Shown here piece after piece: positions 7,043 to 13,370 of a stretch of 13,490 nucleotides of DNA. The notes beneath the pieces were generated by a model. That model was not told the DNA's origin and did no database searches. It saw nothing but the letters and a program-made list of their open reading frames with translations. This stretch comes from JANQKX01 sp039028695 (GTDB lineage Bacteria; Pseudomonadota; Alphaproteobacteria; Kiloniellales; Kiloniellaceae), in contig JBCCHN010000141.1 in NCBI GenBank assembly GCA_039028695.1, positions 1-13,490 on the forward strand, read 5' to 3'. The stretch's first letter is position 1. Every line of letters begins with the position of its first letter. A program made the translations under genes and the position numbers.

Positions 7043-8026
7043 ATGTTTGAAATCGCCAAATTGCCGAACAGATTGCTTCGTTTTTTCTGTTTTCTCTGCG
7101 TATTTTTTTTGATGGGAAACTCGGCTGCTTTTGCGGCATCTGCGTGGTGGTGCCTGAAGGACACGCGCATTCGTGAGATCGTGGTAACACCGACCGATAA
7201 CGGTGGTTGTGCCGTCGATTATCGCAAGCCTATGGAGTCCATTTATCAAGAGGCGCTGTGGCGATCGTCGTTCAATCAAGACTTTTGTCGTGAGAAGGGT
7301 GCTGAACTGCAAACCAAGCTGGTGCAGGGCGCTTGGACCTGCGGCCCTGAGTTTTTCGTGCCCGATACCCGTGCCGATCGAAGTGCGCAGATGGGCTCTG
7401 TTTTGGAATACGCGGTTGATTTTCGCAACACGGTTTCCGGTCAACCTTACTTGCAAGAGCTGGTTGGCGCCGGGGCAACCTCCCTATCCGTCGCGCTCTA
7501 TAGCGGTCCGATTGTGCAGTACGACGGAGATGACCAGGAGGCTGATGGTGAGGGAGCCATGACCGCCTCTTCGCTAAATGGCACTGCCGCTGATGGAAAA
7601 TCCGTTGAAAGTCCCCAAAAAGGTATTGGTCGTCGGCCGCAAGTTTACCTCTTTTCCTTTGAAGCAGGTTGCCGCGACTCCCTGGAAAATGTGGCAACCA
7701 GATGCCACTACTTCGCCGTCGTGCCGAATTTCACCATTGGCGGTTGGGCGGGCTCGTTGGCCGATGATGAGAGCGCCTTTCGCGATGTATTGGGCGGTGC
7801 AGTGATCTGTCCTGCAGAGGATTCCCAGACCATCTTGGTTGAGGATGACATCTTTTTATATGGTTCCAAAAGCGGTCTGGATCGCCAGCTCAGTCAAATC
7901 GACGATAAGGGATTGTGGATCACCGAGGCCGCAACCCAATCTCCTGTAGCCAAGGTGGTGGTTCACAAACTCGACCATCGCTATGTATTGCGCTGCCGGG
8001 CCCACGGCGGAGCCATCAATCAATAG
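7043..8026 (+). CDS. Secreted cysteine-containing protein of unknown function
   Basis: A 327-residue protein that I do not recognise. It opens with a clear signal peptide: basic start (KLPNR..R), hydrophobic core about residues 12-24, and an AFA-A cleavage site near residue 31. The mature part begins ASAWWC and has eight cysteines (37, 56, 82, 100, 210, 221, 256, 318). The even number suggests disulfides in the periplasm or outside the cell. Residues 160-200 are acidic, Gly/Ser/Ala-rich and probably disordered, splitting the protein into two folded halves. The half after 200 has alternating hydrophobic strands (VYLFSFEAGC, HYFAVVPNFTIGGWAG, KVVVHKLDHRYVLRC). The start has no strong ribosome binding site. 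It stands alone between divergent and convergent neighbours. Confidence 0.75.
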   Translation: MFEIAKLPNRLLRFFCFLCVFFLMGNSAAFAASAWWCLKDTRIREIVVTPTDNGGCAVDYRKPMESIYQEALWRSSFNQDFCREKGAELQTKLVQGAWTCGPEFFVPDTRADRSAQMGSVLEYAVDFRNTVSGQPYLQELVGAGATSLSVALYSGPIVQYDGDDQEADGEGAMTASSLNGTAADGKSVESPQKGIGRRPQVYLFSFEAGCRDSLENVATRCHYFAVVPNFTIGGWAGSLADDESAFRDVLGGAVICPAEDSQTILVEDDIFLYGSKSGLDRQLSQIDDKGLWITEAATQSPVAKVVVHKLDHRYVLRCRAHGGAINQ

Positions 8027-8067
8027 GTGGCGGCGATCAATGGATGGCGATCGATATCAATAGGTAG
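8019..8067 (+). repeat. Three imperfect repeats of ATCAATRGRTRG
   Basis: Near-copies of a 12-base unit occur at 8019-8030 (ATCAATAGGTGG), 8036-8047 (ATCAATGGATGG) and 8056-8067 (ATCAATAGGTAG), 17 and 20 bases apart. The first contains the stop codon of the secreted protein gene. They look like a small slipped duplication at the gene's 3' end. Function, if any, is unknown. Confidence 0.5.
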
Positions 8068-8131
8068 TAGCCGCGGTGTTACGGCCCCGGTCTCATAAGG
8101 TAAGTCAGGTACCAGATACTTAGGGCAGACC

Positions 8132-8362
8132 CTAGTTGGGCAGGATCGACTCGGATTTGGCCGCAACCATCTTCTCGCTAAAGACAACGGAACGCTCGGA
8201 AAGGGCGATGGCATCGTCGACCGCCCGGCCTGCTGCGCCGATCAGGTCCGCGCCGGCGGTCAGGCCTACGCGACGGGCCTCATTTTCCAGATAGTTCAGG
8301 CAATTTTTGATGGCTTTGGCTTCCTCTATGGGATCGGTTAACCTGTCGTCCCTATCGCTCAT
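8132..8362 (-). CDS. Small conserved-looking hypothetical protein
   Basis: A 76-residue soluble protein, probably all-helical: an acidic N-terminus (SDRDDRLTDPIEEAKAIKNC) followed by two amphipathic helices (LNYLENEARRVGL; DLIGAAGRAVDDAIALSE). No signal peptide, membrane segment or known domain. The ATG at 8362 is chosen over one at 8392 because AGGGAG lies six bases in front of it, and the longer N-terminus adds only Pro/Arg. A short dyad (TAGGG-CAGA-CCCTA, 8121-8134) overlaps its stop codon but is not followed by a T-run. Function unknown. Confidence 0.6.
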   Translation of the reverse strand: MSDRDDRLTDPIEEAKAIKNCLNYLENEARRVGLTAGADLIGAAGRAVDDAIALSERSVVFSEKMVAAKSESILPN

Positions 8363-8433
8363 CACTGTCTCCCTTCTCCGCGCCGGTGGCATTTTTTAGT
8401 CGCTTATACCGGCGCGTGTTGCGCTCCGTCTCA

Positions 8434-8500
8434 ACCGCTACCCTAGCGGTATTTGTGGCTCGGGCCAATAGGGCATTTTTCACCGCCCGGTCTAGGCGGT
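8434..8500. other. Two hairpins between small genes
   Basis: ACCGCTA-CCC-TAGCGGT (8434-8450) is a perfect 7-base stem with a 3-base loop. ACCGCC-N7-GGCGGT (8482-8500) is a perfect 6-base stem. Both lie in the 273-base gap between two minus-strand small genes, where no other gene is seen. Both stems begin with ACCGC. Neither is followed by a T-run, so they are not classical terminators. They may shape the leader or trailer RNA of these genes. Confidence 0.35.
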
Positions 8501-8635
8501 TACGCACCAAAGATGCCGCTGACCAGGCCTGGTGTCCGGCCAGACATCCTCAACCAAACCCCAATGTACAGCTTGGCGTATAGACTCAGCGCACGGCTGC
8601 GGCGTCACGGGGTCGAAACTCCCTGATTGTCCCGT

Positions 8636-8842
8636 TCAGGCAGCCTGCGTTTTCGTCGCCAGAGAGGACTGATCCAATCGATCCGCCAAATGTCGCCTGG
8701 CCGTGGCCGCGAGGGCTAGGACCGATCCAGGGCTTACGCCGTCGCGCAGCATGACCTGATGGACAATGGGATCTTTAAGTACATCTTCTAATTGAGGTTC
8801 GCCGTAAATCCATTCGTGATTGGCTTTGATATTTTGGACCAT
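8636..8842 (-). CDS. Small conserved-looking hypothetical protein
   Basis: A 68-residue soluble protein. It reads like a real coding sequence: an N-terminal aromatic patch (HEWIYGEPQLEDVLKDPIV), then VMLRDGVSPGSVLALAATARR and a basic/polar tail. Small proteins of the form 'E-P-x-L-x-x-L-L-x-D-P-I ... M-x-R-D-G-V' occur in alphaproteobacteria as uncharacterised proteins; this resemblance is from memory. ATG at 8842; the upstream GGGG lies about nine bases away and is a modest binding site. No partner gene is obvious. Function unknown. Confidence 0.6.
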   Translation of the reverse strand: MVQNIKANHEWIYGEPQLEDVLKDPIVHQVMLRDGVSPGSVLALAATARRHLADRLDQSSLATKTQAA

Positions 8843-9052
8843 AAAATTAACCCCGACCTGTAACGCGTTTAACCAAATCTTCTGATGAATAGGTAGGAAG
8901 GAATTGTAGAAATAGAATGACGAATTGTGGCGATTTTAGACAAGTTATCTTTTTTCTGACGAGCGGTATTCTGATCGCGCTATGCTGCGACGGAGCGCCG
9001 CCGATTGGTCGCCTGCCACTCTCATCTTGCTTAACGGCAAAGTCCCTGGCCT

Positions 9053-9083
9053 AATTCTCGCGAATTTTCAGAGAGATAATCTC
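9053..9083. promoter_or_regulatory. Two dyads upstream of the MFS exporter
   Basis: AATTC-TCGC-GAATT (9053-9066) and GAGAT-A-ATCTC (9073-9083) lie within 31 bases, about 45 bases before the exporter's ATG. Exporter genes are often controlled by TetR- or MarR-type dimers binding such symmetric sites. No such regulator is in the window, so the link is inference. Each dyad has only five-base arms and could be chance. The rest of the 284-base gap (8843-9126) holds no gene that I can support. Confidence 0.3.
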
Positions 9084-9126
9084 CAATTATGCCGCTTTGT
9101 TCACAGATAATTCCGGCTTCAATGCA

Positions 9127-10692
9127 ATGAGCTGGTTGGCGCAACATCAAAATCGCACTCTCTTGGTGATGGGCCTTTTGGTCGCGGTCATCAATTTGGA
9201 CTTTTACGGCTTGGCCATCCTTTTGCCGGCGGTGGGCAAAGACTTCCAGACCGGCGGCAGCGAGCTCGAATGGGTGATGAACAGCTATCTCTTGACCTAT
9301 TCGGCGCCCTTGATCGCGCTCGGTCGGGTTGGCGATGTCATCGGCCCCAAGAAGCTCGCGATCGGGGGCGCCGTGTTGTTCGTTTTGGCTGGCGCGGGCT
9401 CGTTCCTGGCAAACGACGTGTGGGTGCTGGTTGCCACACGCATGGTGCAAGGTTTGGCCGCGGCCATGATTTGCGTTGTGGCGGTGGCCATGATTAGCCG
9501 CGCCCATGAAGGGGCCGGACATACATCGGCCATCGGTTATATGTCCGCGATTTATATGATGGGTGGCATGGTTGGCCCCTTCCTCGCGGGCGCCCTAACG
9601 GATGCTTTGTCTTGGCGCTGGTTTTTCGGCCTTGGCGTGGTCTTGATGTTGGCCTGCCTCTTTTTGCTGCTGGCCTTTGTCACCGAGGAGGCAACAAAGC
9701 CGGCAAACACAACGATCGACTGGGCTGGATTTGCCGTTCTCACCGGCGCTCTCTTCCTAGTCGTCATAGCCTTGGAACTGGTGCAACGGTTGGGATGGAC
9801 CTCAAGCTGGACATTGTTGTGCCTGGGTGGTGGCTTGGGCGGCTGCGCCTTGTTTTATTGGGTCGAGCGACGTCAGGTCTCTCCCTTGGTGGATTTCTCT
9901 CTCTTTGTTAACCGTCGTTTTGCCTGTACCTGTGTGCTCTTTTTCCTGACCTTCTTTCCTTTTGGGGCGATGCTTTACTTTCTGGCGCTCTATCTGCAGC
10001 ACGTGCTCGGCTATTCGGCCATCCAGTCGGGTGCCATTTACCTGGCCATGATGATCCCTATTGTTGTCATCTCCCTCGTCAGCGGCCGTTTGACCGAGCG
10101 GTGCGGCCTGCCTTTTGCTTTGGCCTTTTCCTGCGCGGCAATGGTCGTCGCCTTTGTGCTTTTTGGTTTTGTCCAGGGTGAGAGTCCTTTGTTTTTGATT
10201 TTGTCGGGACTGCTGGTCTTGGGAATAGGGCAGGGCTTGGTTTCCGCGGTTGGCTTTTCCATCGGCATGGCTGCGGTGCCGGCGGAAAAGTCAGGCGAGG
10301 GCTCGGGCATTCTGGGTACGGTGCGCAACATGGCGCTCCCTCTCGGGGTGGCCGCCTCGGGCGCCTTTTTCCGAACCTGGGAAAACGACCAATTGGCTCA
10401 TTTGCTCAATCTGGCGGGAGGGCGCGTGTCAAAGGAAATGCAGGTTGAGATCTATGGCCTTTTGTCAGGTTCCCAAGCAATTCGCGAAAGACTAGACGAA
10501 CTTTCCCCAGACTTGGCCGCTCGCGTGCATCTGGTGGTGGACCAAGCCTTCAGCCATGCTTTTCGAAACCTTATGTTCCTTTGCATCGCTCTCAGTGCGG
10601 TCGCGCTTTTGCTGACCTATCTCTTTAAAGACCAGGGCACTTTTGATGAGAAGGGTACCGAATCGGCAGGTGGGTCCAAACCCAATGGGTGA
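9127..10692 (+). CDS. MFS transporter, DHA2 family (14-TM drug exporter type)
   Basis: A 521-residue inner-membrane transporter, of the size and hydrophobic pattern of 14-helix proton-driven drug exporters (DHA2, EmrB/QacA type). Seen: first helix with LDFYGLAILLPAVGKDF (motif D1 area), the loop GRVGDVIGPKKLAIGG (motif A) between helices 2 and 3, the helix-5 motif MGGMVGPFLAGAL (motif C), then a long run of further helices, a soluble loop around residues 415-475, and a final helix before a hydrophilic Gly/Lys-rich tail. No EmrA-like membrane fusion partner is adjacent. ATG at 9127 is preferred to a TTG at 9097; neither has a strong ribosome binding site. A 13-codon frame (9089-9130) overlaps this ATG by ATGA. 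Substrate unknown. Confidence 0.88.
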   Translation: MSWLAQHQNRTLLVMGLLVAVINLDFYGLAILLPAVGKDFQTGGSELEWVMNSYLLTYSAPLIALGRVGDVIGPKKLAIGGAVLFVLAGAGSFLANDVWVLVATRMVQGLAAAMICVVAVAMISRAHEGAGHTSAIGYMSAIYMMGGMVGPFLAGALTDALSWRWFFGLGVVLMLACLFLLLAFVTEEATKPANTTIDWAGFAVLTGALFLVVIALELVQRLGWTSSWTLLCLGGGLGGCALFYWVERRQVSPLVDFSLFVNRRFACTCVLFFLTFFPFGAMLYFLALYLQHVLGYSAIQSGAIYLAMMIPIVVISLVSGRLTERCGLPFALAFSCAAMVVAFVLFGFVQGESPLFLILSGLLVLGIGQGLVSAVGFSIGMAAVPAEKSGEGSGILGTVRNMALPLGVAASGAFFRTWENDQLAHLLNLAGGRVSKEMQVEIYGLLSGSQAIRERLDELSPDLAARVHLVVDQAFSHAFRNLMFLCIALSAVALLLTYLFKDQGTFDEKGTESAGGSKPNG

Positions 10693-10712
10693 TTTTTTAG
10701 TCCATTGCCTGT

Positions 10713-10718
10713 TATACT
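10713..10718 (+). promoter_or_regulatory. Candidate -10 box TATACT
   Basis: TATACT lies 53 bases before the small secreted protein gene and is close to the TATAAT consensus. No good -35 is seen at the right spacing. It is the best promoter candidate for the small secreted protein and, perhaps, the chorismate mutase that follows. Confidence 0.35.
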
Positions 10719-10771
10719 GACCGTCAACAAAGTTAGTTCCTAAACCGATTGGAGAATGGGAGGCCAAAAAC

Positions 10772-11017
10772 ATGAAGAAACAAATTCTAGCGGCCGTTTT
10801 TGCCTTGGCGATGACGGCACCGGCTTTTGCAGGCAGTTGCCCTTTGATGATCAATCAGATCGACGAGGCACTGGCCGCCGCACCGGATCTGGATGAGTCC
10901 ACGAAAACCCAGGTAATGTTGCTCCGCGACCAGGGCGAGGCCCTTCATAACGAAGGCAATCACGACGAGTCCATCGCGGTGCTGCATCAAGCCAAGGCTT
11001 TGCTTGGCATCGAATAA
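10772..11017 (+). CDS. Small secreted (periplasmic) protein, unknown function
   Basis: An 81-residue protein with a textbook signal peptide (MKKQILAAVFALAMTAPAFA, cleavage after AFA at residue 20). The mature part of about 61 residues starts GSCPLM and is helical: MINQIDEALAAAP, STKTQVMLLRDQGEALHNEG and ESIAVLHQAKALLG, which look like a pair of TPR-like helices. It has one cysteine. GGAGG stands eight bases before the ATG, so this is a well-translated gene. Short proteins of this kind occur widely in alphaproteobacteria but have no known job, as far as I recall. It lies just before the periplasmic chorismate mutase in the same direction. Confidence 0.8.
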   Translation: MKKQILAAVFALAMTAPAFAGSCPLMINQIDEALAAAPDLDESTKTQVMLLRDQGEALHNEGNHDESIAVLHQAKALLGIE

Positions 11018-11085
11018 TCCGCCTGGGACTACCTCAATAGGGATTAGCCCCGTAACGCCGAAGACCTTCAGTAAGGAAAATACCA

Positions 11086-11643
11086 CTGACCCGTCTCCCG
11101 AAGTTTTTGGGCACGGTATTGGCCGTGCCCATTCTCTGCCTTTTTGCGGCTTCTCAAAGCCTCGCTGGAACGGCGGAGGCAGAGGCCTCTTTGCATCGAC
11201 TCAAGCAATTGATCGGCGACCGCCTCTTGGTGATGCCCGACGTGGCCGCCTACAAGTGGAGTCATGATCGGCCCATTGAGGACCTGGAACGCGAAGCACA
11301 AATCCTATCCGGACTAGCAACCAAGGCCGAGCAATACGGCATTCCTGCCGAACAGGCTGCGGCCTTTTTTCGGGCCCAGTTCGCGGCCGCCAAAGAAATC
11401 CAGCAACAGCTTTTCGATGACTGGCAGGCAGAGGGGCGTGGCCCTTTCGACGCGCCGCCGGACCTTGTGTCCGATTTACGTCCCCGCTTGAGCGCCCTAA
11501 CCGATCCGATTCTGCAAGAATTGGCGGCCACCGCCCCCTATTGGGGCAGCGATCAGGCCCGACGCATCTTAACCTCCCCCGATCCCCGTTGGGCCGAGCA
11601 GCCGGATGTTTGGTCTATTGCCATTGGGCCCATAACGCAATAA
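11086..11643 (+). CDS. Periplasmic chorismate mutase, AroQ class (gamma type)
   Basis: Converts chorismate to prephenate. Numbered from the TTG at 11107, the AroQ active-site pattern is present: Arg39, Lys50 (AAYKW), Asp59 and Arg62 (PIEDLERE), and Gln99, with the same spacings as E. coli Arg28, Lys39, Asp48, Arg51 and Gln88. A hydrophobic signal segment (VLAVPILCLFAASQSLAG) and a C-terminal extension of about 75 residues match the secreted gamma type (for example Rv1885c of M. tuberculosis). The start is unclear. There is no ATG, GTG or TTG between the in-frame stop at 11053 and the TTG at 11107. A CTG at 11086 lies eight bases after AAGGA and adds the basic TRLPK expected before a signal core, so 11086 is given here. 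Alternative: 11107. Why a periplasmic enzyme is needed is unknown for the class. Confidence 0.85.
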   Translation: MTRLPKFLGTVLAVPILCLFAASQSLAGTAEAEASLHRLKQLIGDRLLVMPDVAAYKWSHDRPIEDLEREAQILSGLATKAEQYGIPAEQAAAFFRAQFAAAKEIQQQLFDDWQAEGRGPFDAPPDLVSDLRPRLSALTDPILQELAATAPYWGSDQARRILTSPDPRWAEQPDVWSIAIGPITQ

Positions 11644-11712
11644 AGGACGCGCCGTGCGAATGATAAAAGGCGCTGTCAGGAACGGTACTGTCGAAAAAAA
11701 AAGGAAAAGCCC

Positions 11713-12825
11713 ATGGCAGAGAAAACCATCGTGTGCTCCTGGAATGAATGGGATCCGCTGAAACACGTCATTGTCGGGCGGGCCGACGGCTGCTGCATTC
11801 CGCCGCCCGAACCGGCGCTCGATGCCAAGGTGCCCGAAGATAGCGACATGCGGGGCAAATGGGGTCCGCGGCCCCAGCATACCATCGATCGGGCCAACGA
11901 GCTCTTGGATAATTTTGCTGACCTTTTGCGCAAGCGGGGCATAACAGTCGACCGTCCGACGCCCATCGATTTTAATCAAAAGTCGGCCACACCCGACTGG
12001 GAAACCGAGACCATGTTCGGCTGCATGCCGCCGCGCGATGTGCTGCTGACCGTAGGCCCTGAAATGCTCGAAGCCACCATGTCCTATCGCTGTCGGTGGT
12101 TCGAGTACCTCTGTTACCGGCCGTTGTTGCAGCAGTATTACGATGAAGACCCGAAGATGCGTCACGAGGCGGCGCCAAAGCCGCGCCTCACCGATGCGGA
12201 CTATCGTCCCGACTATCTGTCAGACAAAATCGGCGTGGAAAAGCGCCTTGAATGGGCCGCCGAACGGTATTTTGTAACCACCGACGAAGAACCCCTGTTC
12301 GACGCTGCCGACGTGTTGCGCTTCGGCAAGGATCTGGTGGTGCAGCACGGCTTTACCACCAACTTGAAGGGCATCGACTGGATCAGCCGGCATTTCCCCG
12401 ATCACCGGGTTCACACGGTCAACTTTCCGGGCGACCCCTATCCCATTCACATTGACGCCACTTTCACGCCGCTGCGGCCGGGCTTGGTCATCAATAATCC
12501 CGAACGCCGACTGCCTGATGATCAAAGGGAACTTTTCCACAAAAACGATTGGGAGATTGTCGACGCCGCGCGACCGGCTCATAACAGCCCGCCGCCGCTG
12601 TGTTATTCCTCGGTTTGGCTTTCCATGAATGTTCTGGTCTTGGATCCCAAGACCGTTTGCGTGGAAGCTTCCGAGGTTCATCAGATGGATCAATTGGATA
12701 AGCTGGGATTCGAGGTCGTGCCGGTGGAATTGCGCGATGCTTATCCCTTCGGCGGCGGCATTCACTGCTGTACGGCCGATGTCCGTCGTGCTGGGGATTT
12801 GCAGGACTATTTCCCCCGTCAATGA
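11713..12825 (+). CDS. Glycine amidinotransferase (AGAT/GATM) homologue
   Basis: A 370-residue amidinotransferase. Family members move the amidino group of arginine to an amine; with glycine this gives guanidinoacetate and ornithine. Residues match human GATM closely: Asp197 in FDAAD, His246 in IHIDATF and Cys352 in GGGIHCCTADVRR correspond to the human Asp254, His303 and Cys407, and Asp and His are 49 residues apart in both. LSMNVLVLDPKTVCVEASEV also follows the vertebrate pattern. A second cysteine directly follows the catalytic one, where human has Trp. Length suits the catalytic core without a targeting peptide. AAGGA lies seven bases before the ATG, after a run of nine A. Its stop overlaps a 35-codon frame by ATGA. 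The acceptor amine could be glycine or something else, as in the toxin-pathway relatives CyrA and SxtG. Confidence 0.92.
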   Translation: MAEKTIVCSWNEWDPLKHVIVGRADGCCIPPPEPALDAKVPEDSDMRGKWGPRPQHTIDRANELLDNFADLLRKRGITVDRPTPIDFNQKSATPDWETETMFGCMPPRDVLLTVGPEMLEATMSYRCRWFEYLCYRPLLQQYYDEDPKMRHEAAPKPRLTDADYRPDYLSDKIGVEKRLEWAAERYFVTTDEEPLFDAADVLRFGKDLVVQHGFTTNLKGIDWISRHFPDHRVHTVNFPGDPYPIHIDATFTPLRPGLVINNPERRLPDDQRELFHKNDWEIVDAARPAHNSPPPLCYSSVWLSMNVLVLDPKTVCVEASEVHQMDQLDKLGFEVVPVELRDAYPFGGGIHCCTADVRRAGDLQDYFPRQ

Positions 12826-12929
12826 TTGCCTGCCAGGATGAGCCCATCAGCGATCCATATGCTGCTTTTCTAGATGCGGAAAAATATGGAGACCTGGGGT
12901 GGAAAATTAACTTTTCCCCGGAACTTTGA
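12822..12929 (+). CDS. Possible 35-residue protein coupled to the amidinotransferase
   Basis: The ATG at 12822 overlaps the amidinotransferase stop as ATGA, and the frame runs 35 codons to TGA at 12927. The product is acidic with aromatic residues (MIACQDEPISDPYAAFLDAE, then KYGDLGWKINFSPEL) and looks more like protein than noise. It has no own ribosome binding site, so translation would rely on coupling. Against it: short length, no strong third-base GC preference, and a palindrome at 12901-12917 inside the frame. It could also be the remnant of a longer gene. Family not recognised. Confidence 0.35.
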   Translation: MIACQDEPISDPYAAFLDAEKYGDLGWKINFSPEL

Positions 12930-12952
12930 ACGCGACCAGTTGTTAACTTTTC
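12901..12952 (+). promoter_or_regulatory. Palindrome and direct repeat before the lipoprotein gene
   Basis: GGAAAA-TTAAC-TTTTCC (12901-12917) is a perfect 6-base inverted repeat. Its TTAACTTTTC half (12907-12916) recurs exactly at 12943-12952, 36 bases on, where it forms the palindrome GTTAAC with the base before. Paired copies upstream of a start could be sites of a regulator of the lipoprotein gene. No matching regulator is known to me. Confidence 0.3.
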
Positions 12953-12954
12953 TA

Positions 12955-12977
12955 GGGCCCTCCGATTTCAGGGGCCC
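12955..12977. other. Inverted repeat GGGCCC-N11-GGGCCC
   Basis: Two GGGCCC hexamers (12955-12960 and 12972-12977) flank 11 bases and could form a strong short stem in RNA or a looped site in DNA. No T-run follows on the plus strand, so it is not a classical terminator of the amidinotransferase transcript. It lies 33 bases before the lipoprotein start. Confidence 0.3.
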
Positions 12978-13009
12978 GTTGCGTCACTTTGAAAAGGGGA
13001 GAACGTTAG

Positions 13010-13159
13010 ATGATTAAATCGGTTACGGCGGGTGTTGCCGCGTTGTTTTTGATGGCTGCAGGCTTGACCGCATGTGATGAAGCTCAGCAGCAAACCCAGG
13101 TTCCCGATCAAACGGAATCTGATGCCAGCACGACGACCGAGCAAGATACCGCTCAATAA
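13010..13159 (+). CDS. Small lipoprotein, unknown function
   Basis: A 49-residue protein with a clear lipoprotein signal: MIKS, a hydrophobic core, and lipobox LTAC with the lipidated cysteine at residue 22. The mature peptide is only 28 residues, with Gln, Thr, Asp and Glu dominating and no hydrophobic stretch, resembling entericidin-like or other tiny lipoproteins in size. Asp follows the cysteine, which in E. coli keeps lipoproteins in the inner membrane; whether that rule holds here is uncertain. GGGGAG lies eight bases before the ATG, supporting real translation. Single gene between the amidinotransferase unit and a convergent gene. Confidence 0.8.
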   Translation: MIKSVTAGVAALFLMAAGLTACDEAQQQTQVPDQTESDASTTTEQDTAQ

Positions 13160-13175
13160 GCATTCGTCTTTTTTG

Positions 13176-13249
13176 AATTGGCGCCGTGAAGCTCCTTGAG
13201 ATTGCGATCTGCTGATTGCCACATCTCAAGTGGGCTTCATGGCGCAATT
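13176..13249. repeat. Imperfect inverted repeat with 27-base arms
   Basis: The left arm (13176-13202) begins AATTGGCGCCGTGAAGC and ends CTTGAGAT. The reverse complement of the right arm (13223-13249) begins AATTGCGCCATGAAGC and ends CTTGAGAT. They differ by one shifted base, one A/G change and a short unmatched stretch, with a 20-base loop. It lies 16 bases after the lipoprotein stop. A T-run precedes the left arm but none follows the right arm, so it is not a normal intrinsic terminator on either strand. It could be a MITE-like remnant, a 3' stabilising stem or a protein site. Confidence 0.7.
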
Positions 13250-13256
13250 ATTGTGC

Positions 13257-13337
13257 GCACGCCAAACAGATTTTTTTGGTGCCGTTCGGTCAAACTTATT
13301 GGCGTGCCATAAGGGTTGCGCGAAAGGCTCGCACAAC
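13257..13337. other. Further inverted repeats between convergent genes
   Basis: GCACGCCAA (13257-13265) and TTGGCGTGC (13299-13307) form a perfect 9-base inverted repeat over a 33-base loop. A second stem, GTTGCGCGA (13315-13323) with TCGCACAAC (13329-13337), has one mismatch and a 5-base loop. The second is 34 bases beyond the minus-strand gene's stop and could help end its transcript, though no T-run follows. No gene is supported between 13160 and 13370. Confidence 0.45.
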
Positions 13338-13370
13338 TTTGCCCGACACTTCGGAAATATGCTCGATATT

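Noticed and set aside
8121..8134. TAGGG-CAGA-CCCTA as a terminator of the small minus-strand gene
   Set aside because: It overlaps the stop codon and has no T-run on that strand.
8386..8583. Plus-strand frame of 65 codons over the two hairpins
   Set aside because: No binding site and an Arg/Ala-rich random-looking product.
13176..13249. Integron attC site or intrinsic terminator
   Set aside because: The arms lack the typical attC core sequences at their ends, there is no integrase, and no T-run follows the stem.
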